A stretch of DNA of 64,000 nt, from assembly GCA_016125285.1 (NCBI GenBank), contig WGMA01000046.1, positions 31,881 through 95,880 of the forward strand, in the 5' to 3' direction. The notes below the pieces were generated by a model that had not been told where the DNA came from, made no database searches, and was given only the letters and a program-made list of their open reading frames with translations. This stretch comes from Phycisphaera sp. (lineage in GTDB: Bacteria; Planctomycetota; Phycisphaerae; Phycisphaerales; Zrk34). Numbering within the stretch: the first letter of the stretch is position 1; every line of letters starts with the position of its first letter. The position numbers were made by a program, and so were the translations under genes. Shown piece after piece: positions 7,838-15,856 of this stretch.

Positions 7838-9757
7838 ATGACTCAACTGCACGCCTCACCCTCGACCGAATCCGGCCAGACGGCAGCCAACGGCTGGGTG
7901 GCGTCGTTCGGCGACGTCGCGCGACTCAGGCCCGATCCGCGTTCGCCGGGGCGAGCCTGCGAGTCGTTGCGGCTCGATCACGACGGCGCCGACGGCTCGG
8001 TGGGCCAGGCGACCCGCGGCCCGGTGACCGTCGTGTTGACCGGCGAGCTCTACGATCGCGACGAGCTCTGCCATCTGGTCGACGACGACGCGCATGACTT
8101 GAGCGATGCACACCTTGTCGCCGCGCTGTATCGCAAGCGTGGGCGCGCCGCGATCGAGGAGCTCAAGGGCGTCTACGCCGTGGTCGTTCACGACGCGGAG
8201 CGCCGCGTGCTGCTCGCGCGACGTGACACGATGGGCGTCACACCGCTTTTCTATGCGCGATCGAACGGCGTGACCTACTTCGCCACGTCGCTGCGTGCGT
8301 TGCTTCGATGCCAGGGCGTATCGTCAACACCCAACCGCGCCGCGATCGCGGATCACCTGTGGAACAAGTGGCCGATCGACGACGAGACATTCTATGAAGA
8401 CATACGCCGCGTGCCGGCCGCGCACCTGGTGCGCAGCGAAGCCGGCCGTTGGGCGCTCGACCGGCTCGACACCGATCACGTGCCACGCGGTGACATCGAG
8501 TGGGACGACGGCGAGGCGTTTGACGAAGCCTTCACGCGCGCCGTGCGCCGGTGCGCCGGGGCGGGTCGTGTCGGCGTCTTCCTCAGCGGCGGCCTCGATT
8601 CAATCAGCGTGGCCTCGACACTGGTCGACCTCCAACCGACCGAAACGCCGCTCGCCCTCTCGCTCACGTTCCCCACGCCCGACACCGACGAGTCGGCCAT
8701 CCAGCGCCACGTCGCCGCGACGCTCGGCGTGTCGCAGACGGCGATCCCGCTGAGCGAGGCGGCGGGCTCGGCGGACATCCTTTCCGCGTCGCTGGAGACC
8801 GTGGCGAACTGGCCTACGCTGCTGTCGAACTTCTGGCTCCCGGCGTACCGTCGGCTCGCGGAGATCGCACGCGAGCAGGGCTGCGACACGGTGCTCACCG
8901 GCAACGGCGGCGACGAGTGGCTCGGCGTCACACCGGAACTCGCCGCCGATCTGATCCGCCGTTTCCACTGGCGTCGGCTCGCGCACTTCATCGCCGCGGA
9001 GGCCCGGTCGTTTCCGGTTTCCCGCACACTCCTGGCATGGCGGACGCTGGTGCGGTTCGGCGTCAAGCCGCTGGCCGTGCGCGGGATCGATCGCGTCGCG
9101 CCCGGCGCGATGCGAAATCGGAGACGCGGGCGGTTCCTGGCGTCGATGCCCGACTGGCTGGCGCCCGACCCGGCCTTGCGTGCGCAGCTTCGCGAGCGGC
9201 TCGACGCGTGGATCGACCGGCAATACCCGCAGCGTCGGCCGCGCGGGCCGTACGGCTTTTACCTGCGATGCATCGAAGAGTCGTACACGCACCCGCTGCA
9301 CTCGATGGAGATGGAAGACGCGGCCGAGATGACACGCCCGATCGGCCTCCGCCTGCGACACCCGTATTGGGACCCGAACCTGATCCGCGTGCTGGTGCGC
9401 ACGCGGCCGGAGTCCCTCATGGCCGGCGGACGCGCCAAGGGGCTGATCCGCGACCGCCTGGACCGGCGATTTCCCAACGGCGATCTACGTCGACAACGCA
9501 AGAATCTATCGACCGTGTTCGCCACGGATATGATCCAGAACAGCGCGGACGTCTGGCTCGACCGTACCCGTGGCCTTAGAATGTTGTCGGAGATGGGTAT
9601 CGTCGATACACCCGTGGCCTACCTGCGAGACGCCGACTCGGATGTGACCGAGACGCGTCGGGGACGTGCATTTCGACTGTGGGCACTACTGAATGCCGAG
9701 TGCTGGCTCAACGGCGCCGATGCCCGCACGGCCGGAGGAGAAAACAGACATGGCTGA
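7838..9757 (+). CDS. asparagine-synthetase-like lasso cyclase (C protein)
   Basis: A 639-aa AsnB-like protein. The N-terminal ~220 residues resemble the class-II amidotransferase fold but have no Cys at position 2 (MTQL...), so glutamine hydrolysis is not expected; this is the usual state in lasso cyclases. The synthetase half has the PP-loop SGGLDS near residue 250, which adenylates an Asp/Glu side chain before macrolactam formation. The gene ends 8 nt inside the precursor gene, coupling cyclase and precursor translation. A stand-alone asparagine synthetase is unlikely because of the missing Cys and the B1, B2 and precursor neighbours. Confidence 0.86.
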   Translation: MTQLHASPSTESGQTAANGWVASFGDVARLRPDPRSPGRACESLRLDHDGADGSVGQATRGPVTVVLTGELYDRDELCHLVDDDAHDLSDAHLVAALYRKRGRAAIEELKGVYAVVVHDAERRVLLARRDTMGVTPLFYARSNGVTYFATSLRALLRCQGVSSTPNRAAIADHLWNKWPIDDETFYEDIRRVPAAHLVRSEAGRWALDRLDTDHVPRGDIEWDDGEAFDEAFTRAVRRCAGAGRVGVFLSGGLDSISVASTLVDLQPTETPLALSLTFPTPDTDESAIQRHVAATLGVSQTAIPLSEAAGSADILSASLETVANWPTLLSNFWLPAYRRLAEIAREQGCDTVLTGNGGDEWLGVTPELAADLIRRFHWRRLAHFIAAEARSFPVSRTLLAWRTLVRFGVKPLAVRGIDRVAPGAMRNRRRGRFLASMPDWLAPDPALRAQLRERLDAWIDRQYPQRRPRGPYGFYLRCIEESYTHPLHSMEMEDAAEMTRPIGLRLRHPYWDPNLIRVLVRTRPESLMAGGRAKGLIRDRLDRRFPNGDLRRQRKNLSTVFATDMIQNSADVWLDRTRGLRMLSEMGIVDTPVAYLRDADSDVTETRRGRAFRLWALLNAECWLNGADARTAGGENRHG

Positions 9758-9917
9758 CGAGTCCAACAACCAGAAGCCGACCGACAAGCGGGCGTGGCAG
9801 CCGATGAAGCTCGAGCACGTCGGCGACCTGCGCCAGATCGTTCAGGGCGGCGGCGGCAAGCTGTCGCCGACCGGCACCGATCCGGGTGAGATCCGCAAGA
9901 CCAAGGGCCACGCATAA
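9750..9917 (+). CDS. putative lasso-type RiPP precursor peptide, 55 aa
   Basis: The ATG at 9750 is preceded at 9 nt by a strong Shine-Dalgarno, GGAGGAG (9734-9740), so this short frame is well supported. The leader holds the RRE-binding-like pattern W-Q-P-x2-L-x3-G (residues 16-25), comparable to Y-x2-P-x-L-x3-G of lasso leaders. A run of four Gly (33-36) is followed by K-L-S-P-T-G-T-D-P-G. If cleavage leaves Gly36 as core residue 1, Asp44 is position 9, the right distance for a 9-residue macrolactam ring, leaving an 11-residue tail ending G-H-A. The leader lacks the usual Thr at -2, so the cleavage site is inference. The GGGGKLS...DPGE layout matches other peptides I recall annotated as lasso leaders. 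Confidence 0.78.
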   Translation: MADESNNQKPTDKRAWQPMKLEHVGDLRQIVQGGGGKLSPTGTDPGEIRKTKGHA

Positions 9918-9949
9918 GTCCACTGGTTCCGCGCCAAACCACTCAACTC

Positions 9950-10837
9950 TTGCCTCCCTCGATCCACATCCCAACCTGCGCCATCGTTGATGCAACGGCG
10001 CGTCGGGTGTCGCGTGGTGCGCCGTGCCAGACCTGGTGCGACGTTCGAGGCCGCGCCGTGGCGATCGGTGGGCATGCGCACGGACAGTACTGGATGGAGT
10101 TCGACGACGCCGTGCGCTATTGGTTTGATGAGGCGTGCGGCCCGGTGACCGCTGAGCGGTTCGGCGACATCGACGACGCGATGATTCACGAGCTCTACCA
10201 CCGCAGCGTCCTGCCGATGGTGCTGCACGTGTCGGGCCGGCAGGTCCTGCACGCCAGCGCGGTTTACATCGGCGCGGGCGTTGTGGGGATCTGCGGCGTG
10301 TCGGGCGCGGGCAAGTCCACGCTCGCGTACGCGCTGCAGGGTCGCGGCCAGCGTGTGTGGGCCGACGATGCGTGCTGCCTGAGCATCGCGGAGGATCACA
10401 TCGATGCGATCGCCCTGCCGCACGCCGTCAGGCTGACGCCCGAGGCGTTCGACGCGGTGGCGCAGATGCCGCGCGGCGATGAGGGGTTCAGCGTGACGGA
10501 TCGCGCCGCGCCCGTCCCGGCGGATTCCGCGCCGCTGACGGCGGTGCTCGTTCTCGAACCGCACGCGACGCCTGACGCCCACGAGGCCGGACCCGTGGTG
10601 CGTGCCGATCGCTTGTCGGGGAAGCGGGCGTTTGCCGCGCTGCTGCCGCACGCGTACACGTTCACGCTCGACGACCCTGGCGTCAGCGGCCCGATGATGC
10701 GGCAGTACATGCGCCTCGCCGCCGCCGTGCCGGTCTATCGCGTGTCGATCCGGCGTGGTTTCGACCTGCTGCCGCGTGCGTGCGACGAGTTGTTGCGGCT
10801 CCTCGACGCGACCGCCGTGTCCACATCACCCCGATGA
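9950..10837 (+). CDS. HPr kinase/phosphorylase-like ATP-binding protein of the RiPP cluster
   Basis: A product of up to 295 aa with a Walker A GVSGAGKST near residues 116-124 and a following W-ADD (VWADDACCL) that matches the HprK-like fold. The N-terminal ~100 residues are cluster-specific. HprK-like proteins accompany many lasso clusters, and in the paeninodin group they phosphorylate the C-terminal Ser of the precursor. Here the precursor ends G-H-A and has no terminal Ser, so the target differs or is Thr51/Ser39. The annotated start is TTG at 9950; there is no ATG near it, and a later start is possible. Its stop overlaps the next ATG (ATGA). Confidence 0.72.
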   Translation: MPPSIHIPTCAIVDATARRVSRGAPCQTWCDVRGRAVAIGGHAHGQYWMEFDDAVRYWFDEACGPVTAERFGDIDDAMIHELYHRSVLPMVLHVSGRQVLHASAVYIGAGVVGICGVSGAGKSTLAYALQGRGQRVWADDACCLSIAEDHIDAIALPHAVRLTPEAFDAVAQMPRGDEGFSVTDRAAPVPADSAPLTAVLVLEPHATPDAHEAGPVVRADRLSGKRAFAALLPHAYTFTLDDPGVSGPMMRQYMRLAAAVPVYRVSIRRGFDLLPRACDELLRLLDATAVSTSPR

Positions 10838-12081
10838 ACAACGCCTCGATAGCACGTGTGCTGCTCGCGATCGTCTCGCCGCTCGCCGCGCCGCGCGACG
10901 TTCGTCGGAGCCTCGAACGGTTGTCGGCGCGCGATCGCGCCCGACTCGTTCGCCGCGCCGCGGACGAGGGCCTGGCCCCGTCGCTGCACGCGGCGATCAC
11001 CGCCTGCGACGCGGCGCACGTGCTGCCCGATCCGCTCGTCGCGCGCGTGCGCCAACTCGCCACGCACTGCCTGGCGCACAACCTCGCGTTCGGCCGCGCG
11101 ATCGACGGGATCCTCGACGCGTTCCGTGATCGCGGCGTTGACGTCGCGCTGCTCAAGGGGTCGCACCTGATCACGCTCAGCCCGCACGCCGCGCGACACC
11201 GCCCGATGGTCGACGTCGACCTGCTCGTGCCGCGTGCATCCGTGGCCGCCGCGACGCAGCGCCTCGATTCGATCGGGTATCAGCAGGACGCCGCGACGCC
11301 CGCGTGGAACGACGACGTGTTCGGCGATGACTACCATCACGCGCCGGTCTTTGTCGATCCGCGCACCGGGATCCCCATTGAGCTGCATCACGACCTGGCG
11401 CCGCGCTACGCGCCCTTCGCTCTCGACGTCGACGCGATCTGGCGACGGGCCGACACCATCCGGCGCAACGGGCGAGACGTCCGCGTGCTTGCGCCGGACG
11501 ATCTGCTGCTGCACCTGTCGCTGCACGCGGCGTTCAACCACAGCCTCGAGGTCGGCGTGCGGCCGCTCGTCGACATCGCCACCGTGATCGACGCGTGCGG
11601 CGACGACGTCGACTGGCCGCGCCTGGTGGACACCGCAACGTGGTGCGGCGGCGGCAAGCACGTGCACCTCATGCTCACGCTCGCCGCGGACCTCGTCGGC
11701 GCCGCCGTGCCGGCCGACGCGCTCGCGCAGCTGCGTCCGGCGGACTTCGACCCGCGTTTCATCGACGTCGCGGCGGATTTCGTGCTCGATCGCCCGCCGT
11801 CGGTCGGCGTGCTCGATCACCTGGCGCGCGATCGCCGATCGCTCGCCGAACCGGTGGGCGACGCGGACACGCCGCACGTCGGTGAGGGCCTCGGCCGCCG
11901 GTGGCGTGCGTTTCGTCGGCTGTCGGCGCGCGACAAGCTTCGATTCGCGGGACGCGGCGTGTCGCGCGTCGGCGATACGCTCGGCGCCATCGCCTCGGCC
12001 GCGGCTCGCGGGCGGCTGAACGCGGCGCTCCGCGGCATCGCGGCCCGACGACGCATCGCCGCTTGGACCTGGTCGCGCTGA
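10834..12081 (+). CDS. nucleotidyltransferase-family protein (NTP_transf_5-like) of the RiPP cluster
   Basis: A 415-aa protein with the nucleotidyltransferase signature VALLKGSHL (about 103-111) followed by R-x-MVDVDLLVP (about 122-131), where the two Asp would bind metal. The NTP_transf_5 group is frequent beside lasso B2/B1 genes, but its role is unestablished. The start ATG at 10834 overlaps the preceding stop (ATGA); an open frame upstream is discarded for that reason. The C-terminal third is Arg/Ala-rich and basic. Adenylylation of the peptide or of a partner is possible, and nothing in the sequence decides which. Confidence 0.75.
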   Translation: MNNASIARVLLAIVSPLAAPRDVRRSLERLSARDRARLVRRAADEGLAPSLHAAITACDAAHVLPDPLVARVRQLATHCLAHNLAFGRAIDGILDAFRDRGVDVALLKGSHLITLSPHAARHRPMVDVDLLVPRASVAAATQRLDSIGYQQDAATPAWNDDVFGDDYHHAPVFVDPRTGIPIELHHDLAPRYAPFALDVDAIWRRADTIRRNGRDVRVLAPDDLLLHLSLHAAFNHSLEVGVRPLVDIATVIDACGDDVDWPRLVDTATWCGGGKHVHLMLTLAADLVGAAVPADALAQLRPADFDPRFIDVAADFVLDRPPSVGVLDHLARDRRSLAEPVGDADTPHVGEGLGRRWRAFRRLSARDKLRFAGRGVSRVGDTLGAIASAAARGRLNAALRGIAARRRIAAWTWSR

Positions 12082-12101
12082 TCCGATTGCCCGGTACACA
12101 C

Positions 12102-12710
12102 ATGCCTTCACCGGAATTCCTGTCTCGATTCGGCGTGTACATCGCACGCGGCGTGCTCGACGACGCGACGTGCGCCGACATCTGCGGGCGGATGAAGGCC
12201 GCGGCACGGAGCGTGGCGACCGTATCGGATCCGTCGGGCGCGTACGCGGTCGACACCGCGATCCGCCGCACGCACCTGTGCGACGTCAGCGACGCGGTTG
12301 AAGGACGCGTGGCCGATCGTATCGCCACATTGATCCCCGCGATCGCGGCGCGACTCGCGGTCGACGCGTCCGATCATCAGCGTCCGCAGTTTCTGTCTTA
12401 CGCGGTGGGCGATCACTTCAGTGCGCATCGCGACCACAACGACGAGCCGAACGCCAATCCCGTCTCGCGGGCCCGGCGGATCAGCGTCGTCGTGTTTCTC
12501 AACGCGCAATCGGACGAGCCGGGCGACGGCGTGTTCGGCGGCGGGGAGCTCGTGCTGTACGGCCTGATGCGCAGCCCCGACGCCCGGCGCGTGGGCTTCC
12601 CGATCGCCGCCGAGCCCGGCCTGCTCGTGGCGTTCCGGTCGGACACGCTGCACGAAGTGACGCCCGTGACACACGGGGAACGTTTTACGGTGGTAACGTG
12701 GCTGGTATGA
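12102..12710 (+). CDS. 2OG-Fe(II) dioxygenase, prolyl-4-hydroxylase-like
   Basis: A 202-aa protein with the complete Fe(II)/2-oxoglutarate set: His109-x-Asp111 in AHRDHND, distal His184 in DTLHEVTPV and the 2OG-binding Arg194 in GERFTVV. The length and layout match P4H-type oxygenases. Its position in a run of overlapping RiPP genes suggests peptide hydroxylation; the predicted core has Pro, Lys, Leu and Asp as possible sites. ATG at 12102 lies 20 nt after the previous stop. The stop overlaps the methyltransferase start (ATGA). A role in polysaccharide modification instead cannot be excluded. Confidence 0.82.
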   Translation: MPSPEFLSRFGVYIARGVLDDATCADICGRMKAAARSVATVSDPSGAYAVDTAIRRTHLCDVSDAVEGRVADRIATLIPAIAARLAVDASDHQRPQFLSYAVGDHFSAHRDHNDEPNANPVSRARRISVVVFLNAQSDEPGDGVFGGGELVLYGLMRSPDARRVGFPIAAEPGLLVAFRSDTLHEVTPVTHGERFTVVTWLV

Positions 12711-13591
12711 TGACTCTGTCCGGATCCATCACGAGCACGAGTTCAGGGGTCATGTCCGCAAGTGAGACCACGCAAACGGTTGGCGACGGCGCCGTGTCCG
12801 TGTCGTCACGCGGCGCGTTGACGCTGCGCGCCCGGATCGCCACGCGGCTGCGCAAGTGGGGCTCGACGCACGGCGTGCTCGACGCCGTCGCGCTCGGGCT
12901 GCTGCGACCGCCCGACATCCTTGAGCTGCTGATCCGCAGCTACGCGTACCAGCTCTCGGATTACGACTGCGACGACCCGTTCTCGCCGGAGAGGCAGATC
13001 CTGTCCCGGCTCGCCGAACACACGTCCGGCCGATCGCTGCTGAGCGTCTTCTGCGGGGCGGGCCGTGACGCGGGCATCTTCTGCGAAGCGGGGTATCGCG
13101 TGGTCGGCGTCGACGTTCAGCCGGGCATGATCGGCCTGGCCCGGCGGAAGGCCGAGGCCGCCGGCTGGGACGCGGAGTTCATCGAGGCGGACATGTACGC
13201 GGCGAGCCTGCCCGAGCGCTACGACGTGGCGTACCTCTCGCCCGTGATGTACGCCACGCAGCCCACGCGGGCGCTTCGTCGGCGTCTCCTCGACGCGATG
13301 GCCTCACACGTCAAGCCCGACGGCGTGATTGTCATTTCGGCGCGCACCGCCCCGCCCTCCGACGATGCGCGGTACCGCCGCTACTATCGCGTCGCGCGAC
13401 TCACCGCGACGCTGACCGCTGGCTTCCGGCAGATCGTCTACGGCGACCGCTGCGACGGCACGTTCTTCGTCCACCACTATCGGCCGGGCGAGCTTGAGCG
13501 CGAACTGGACGTCGCGGGCTTCGACATCCTCGACGACATCACCGTCGATCGGCACGCCATTCGGTTCCTGATCCTGCGACCCCGCGCGTAG
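12707..13591 (+). CDS. class I SAM-dependent methyltransferase
   Basis: A 294-aa protein with SAM motif I FCGAGRDAGIF (about 113), an acidic residue after the second strand (VVGVDVQPGM), and the post-II region FIEADMYA. The N-terminal ~80 residues are not conserved with common families. It is the last gene of the run before a strong terminator, so it belongs to the same transcription unit. It may methylate the RiPP or a polysaccharide intermediate. Start is ATG at 12707 (overlapping the previous stop) or the adjacent ATG at 12710; a GTG at 12698 is also in frame. Confidence 0.8.
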   Translation: MMTLSGSITSTSSGVMSASETTQTVGDGAVSVSSRGALTLRARIATRLRKWGSTHGVLDAVALGLLRPPDILELLIRSYAYQLSDYDCDDPFSPERQILSRLAEHTSGRSLLSVFCGAGRDAGIFCEAGYRVVGVDVQPGMIGLARRKAEAAGWDAEFIEADMYAASLPERYDVAYLSPVMYATQPTRALRRRLLDAMASHVKPDGVIVISARTAPPSDDARYRRYYRVARLTATLTAGFRQIVYGDRCDGTFFVHHYRPGELERELDVAGFDILDDITVDRHAIRFLILRPRA

Positions 13592-13641
13592 CGCGCCCCC
13601 GGCGCGACCCTCTTCCGCCGCACGACCCCGCCATCCACAAC

Positions 13642-13697
13642 AGCCGGTCCGTGACACGCGAGCATGTATCGCTCGCGCATCGCGGACCGGCTTTTTT
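13642..13697 (+). terminator. rho-independent terminator of the polysaccharide/RiPP operon
   Basis: The outer stem AGCCGGTCCG (13642-13651) pairs with CGGACCGGCT (13683-13692), with an inner stem CGCGAGC/GCTCGCG, and ends in a run of six T. It lies 50 nt after the methyltransferase stop and ends the long plus-strand operon. The gene beyond it is on the opposite strand. Confidence 0.9.
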
Positions 13698-13737
13698 GTG
13701 CGCTTCACGCGCGGCGCTCGCGGCGTCGCGCAGCGTG

Positions 13738-14301
13738 TCACTTCTTGCTGTACGCCAGCAGCTCCATCACCGTCGAGCCCTTGAAGCCCGACTCGCGCGT
13801 CTGCACCGACTTGACGTAATGCCCCGGCACCTGCGGGTTGACGTACACGCGGCTCGTCGTGCCGTCGCCGGACTCCTCCGCCCAGCGGCACGCGAACGAA
13901 CCGGCGGGCACCTTGACCGTGTCCCCGCCGAGCTTCACCGACGGGTCTTTGACGATCGGGCTGTTGTCGGTCTTGTGCGCGACGTACTCGCTGGAGACGG
14001 TCGCCCGGCTCTCGCCCTGCACGCGCGTCGTGACCTCGATGCCCACGCCGTCGTCGTCGGCGTGCTTCACGAGGTACGTGATCAGCACCACGCGCGTGCG
14101 CGTCGTGCCGTCGTCCTCCTTGACCGTCGTCACCACCCGGTACCGCGCGTAGCTGCCGACCTTGCAGTCGTGCCACGTGCTCTGCCGCGCGGGCTCGGCG
14201 GCGGGCTTCTCCGCGGGATTCCGGGCGGGCGTGTCGTCGGCGCCGATCAGCGGCGCGGCGACGAGCAGGGCGACGACGATAGCGAGGGAGGTGATGCGCA
14301 T
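13738..14301 (-). CDS. hypothetical exported protein
   Basis: The 187-aa product starts with a signal peptide (MRITSLAIVVALLVAAPLIGA), then a Pro/Ala/Glu-rich linker to about residue 40 and a beta-rich domain. The segment VPAGSFACRWAE near 128 resembles a strand motif common in planctomycete exported proteins that measure precursor-like esters or fold like LolA/DUF3108, but I do not recognise the family with confidence. It probably acts in the periplasm. It lies downstream of two PQQ-propeller genes on the same strand and may share their transcript. Confidence 0.62.
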   Translation of the reverse strand: MRITSLAIVVALLVAAPLIGADDTPARNPAEKPAAEPARQSTWHDCKVGSYARYRVVTTVKEDDGTTRTRVVLITYLVKHADDDGVGIEVTTRVQGESRATVSSEYVAHKTDNSPIVKDPSVKLGGDTVKVPAGSFACRWAEESGDGTTSRVYVNPQVPGHYVKSVQTRESGFKGSTVMELLAYSKK

Positions 14302-14349
14302 ACGCCTATCTTATTCAGTTTCGCGGCGGGGGTCACAGGCGCCGGATGT

Positions 14350-14419
14350 GGGGTCCACGATTGCGGACCGGCTCCGAGGGCGCGCGGCATGTCATGAACA
14401 GGTCCGCAATAGCGGACCC
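14350..14419. repeat. inverted-repeat element, copy A, after the first PQQ-propeller gene
   Basis: A ~70-nt unit also present at 15784-15850. Both ends carry complementary sequence (GGTCC...TTGCGGA at one side, TCCGCAAT.GCGGACCC at the other) around an almost identical middle, CGGCTCCGAGGGCGC followed by CATGTCAT. It ends on the stop codon of the PQQ-propeller gene. It could be a transcript-end hairpin or a REP-like element. Confidence 0.8.
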
Positions 14420-15747
14420 TACTTTCCCACGCAGTACAGCTTGCGGTTCACGCGGACGAACAGCTCGCCGTCCACCACCGCCAGCCCCGAGCGGATGTTG
14501 TCGTCGTCGTCCGCGCCCATCGGGATGGTGTTGACGATCTCGCCCTTCGCGGCGTCGACGATCACCACGTCGCCGTGATGGTTCATCAGCCAGACCTTGC
14601 CGTCCGCGCCCGTCGGGCTCGTACGCCACTTGTAGTGCCCGGGCATCTCGATCGTCCACGCGACCGCGCCGGACGCGGGGTCGACCCGGCTGAGCCGCTT
14701 GGTCATGTCGCTGAGCACATAGAAACTGCCGTTGTAAAACAGCGGCGTCGGCACGTCCGTCGTGACGACGCGCTCCTCGCTGCTGTTCCACGCGATCGAC
14801 GTGTCGTCGAGCGTGCCGGAGCCGCCGAGCTTGATGGCGTAGACCGGCTCCTTCTTCGGGCCGCACACCAGCACCACGCCGCCGCCGACGGTCGCGCTGG
14901 GCACCTGGCGGTAGTGCGGGATGCGGCGCGGGTTCCACGTGCCCCAGCGCCACAGCTCCTTGCCGGTGCGCAGGTCGTGCGACGTGACGCAGTCGCCGCC
15001 GGTGACGACGATCTGCACGCCGCCGTCCTTCGTCGCGACGGGCAGCGGCGTGGTGTACGCCTCGCGCGCCTCGATCACCGCGTCCGTCGGCCGCACCACG
15101 CGCCACACCTCTTTGCCCGTCGAAGCGGTCAGCGCCAGCACGTACGAGTCCACACGCGTGTCGGTCTTGACGGGGTCGATCGGCTTCGACAGATCGATCG
15201 GCATGTCGCGCTGCAGCACCTCGAACACGAGCAGACCGTCGACAAGCACCGGGCTGCTCGACGGCGTCCACAGGTTGTTGAACTTGCCGTAGTCCGCCTG
15301 CAGGTTGCGCGACCACAGCTTCGAACCGTCCACGTTGTACGCGACCACGTCGCCGGTGCCGTAGGTGAACACGACGATCTCGCCGTCGGTCACCGGGGAG
15401 GGCGACGCGTAGTTCGACCGCGAGCGTTCCTTCTGGTAACCCTTGGCCGGCTCGTCGCGCCACAGCTGCTTGCCGGTCTTGCGGTCGAAGCACAGCGCGA
15501 TCAGCTTCTCGGTGGCCGGGTCGGTGCTGGAGACGAACACGCGGTCGCCCCACACGATCGGCGTCGCGGCCGACGGGCCCGGCAGGTCCACCGACCACTT
15601 CACGTTGTCGGTCTTGCTGAACTGCGTCGGCAGGCCCTTCGCGCCGCTCGACCCGTCGTAGTTCGGCCCGCGCCAGTTCGGCCAGTTCTGCGCCGAGGCG
15701 CCGCCGGCCGACAACGCGACGATCAGTCCGATGAGTACGCTGCGCAT
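14419..15747 (-). CDS. exported PQQ-binding-like beta-propeller protein, paralogue 1
   Basis: A 442-aa protein with a signal peptide (MRSVLIGLIVALSAGGASA) and repeated W-motif blades, including NWPNWRGPNYDG at the mature N-terminus, ATPIVWGDRVFVSS, YASPSPVTDG and GKELWRWGTWN. This BamB/PQQ-like propeller is abundant in planctomycetes, and most members lack a proven substrate. It is clearly paralogous to the next upstream gene (15857-17179): same length, same blade order. It is probably periplasmic; the N-terminal WRGP pattern is typical. Whether it binds PQQ is not shown by the sequence. Confidence 0.85.
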   Translation of the reverse strand: MRSVLIGLIVALSAGGASAQNWPNWRGPNYDGSSGAKGLPTQFSKTDNVKWSVDLPGPSAATPIVWGDRVFVSSTDPATEKLIALCFDRKTGKQLWRDEPAKGYQKERSRSNYASPSPVTDGEIVVFTYGTGDVVAYNVDGSKLWSRNLQADYGKFNNLWTPSSSPVLVDGLLVFEVLQRDMPIDLSKPIDPVKTDTRVDSYVLALTASTGKEVWRVVRPTDAVIEAREAYTTPLPVATKDGGVQIVVTGGDCVTSHDLRTGKELWRWGTWNPRRIPHYRQVPSATVGGGVVLVCGPKKEPVYAIKLGGSGTLDDTSIAWNSSEERVVTTDVPTPLFYNGSFYVLSDMTKRLSRVDPASGAVAWTIEMPGHYKWRTSPTGADGKVWLMNHHGDVVIVDAAKGEIVNTIPMGADDDDNIRSGLAVVDGELFVRVNRKLYCVGK

Positions 15748-15783
15748 GAATACCTCGACGACGGATGTGACACGCCCGTCGTA

Positions 15784-15850
15784 GGGTCCGCTGTTGCGGA
15801 GCGGCTCCGAGGGCGCACGTCATGTCATACAGGTCCGCAATCGCGGACCC
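15784..15850. repeat. inverted-repeat element, copy B, after the second PQQ-propeller gene
   Basis: The second copy of the element at 14350-14419. It begins GGGTCCGC and ends GCGGACCC, with TTGCGGA and TCCGCAAT just inside, so it can fold as a long hairpin. It sits just downstream of the stop of the second PQQ gene. The gene plus its 3-prime element looks duplicated as a unit. Confidence 0.8.
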
Positions 15851-15856
15851 GACGTG

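Noticed and set aside
7838..9757. Ordinary asparagine synthetase
   Set aside because: The N-terminal catalytic Cys is missing and the gene is embedded with a protease, an RRE and a precursor.
9750..9917. Cleavage before the first Gly of the GGGG run, giving a core of G-G-G-G-K...
   Set aside because: That places the only Asp at core position 12, too far for a 7-9-residue ring. Cleavage before Gly36 fits better, though it is unproven.
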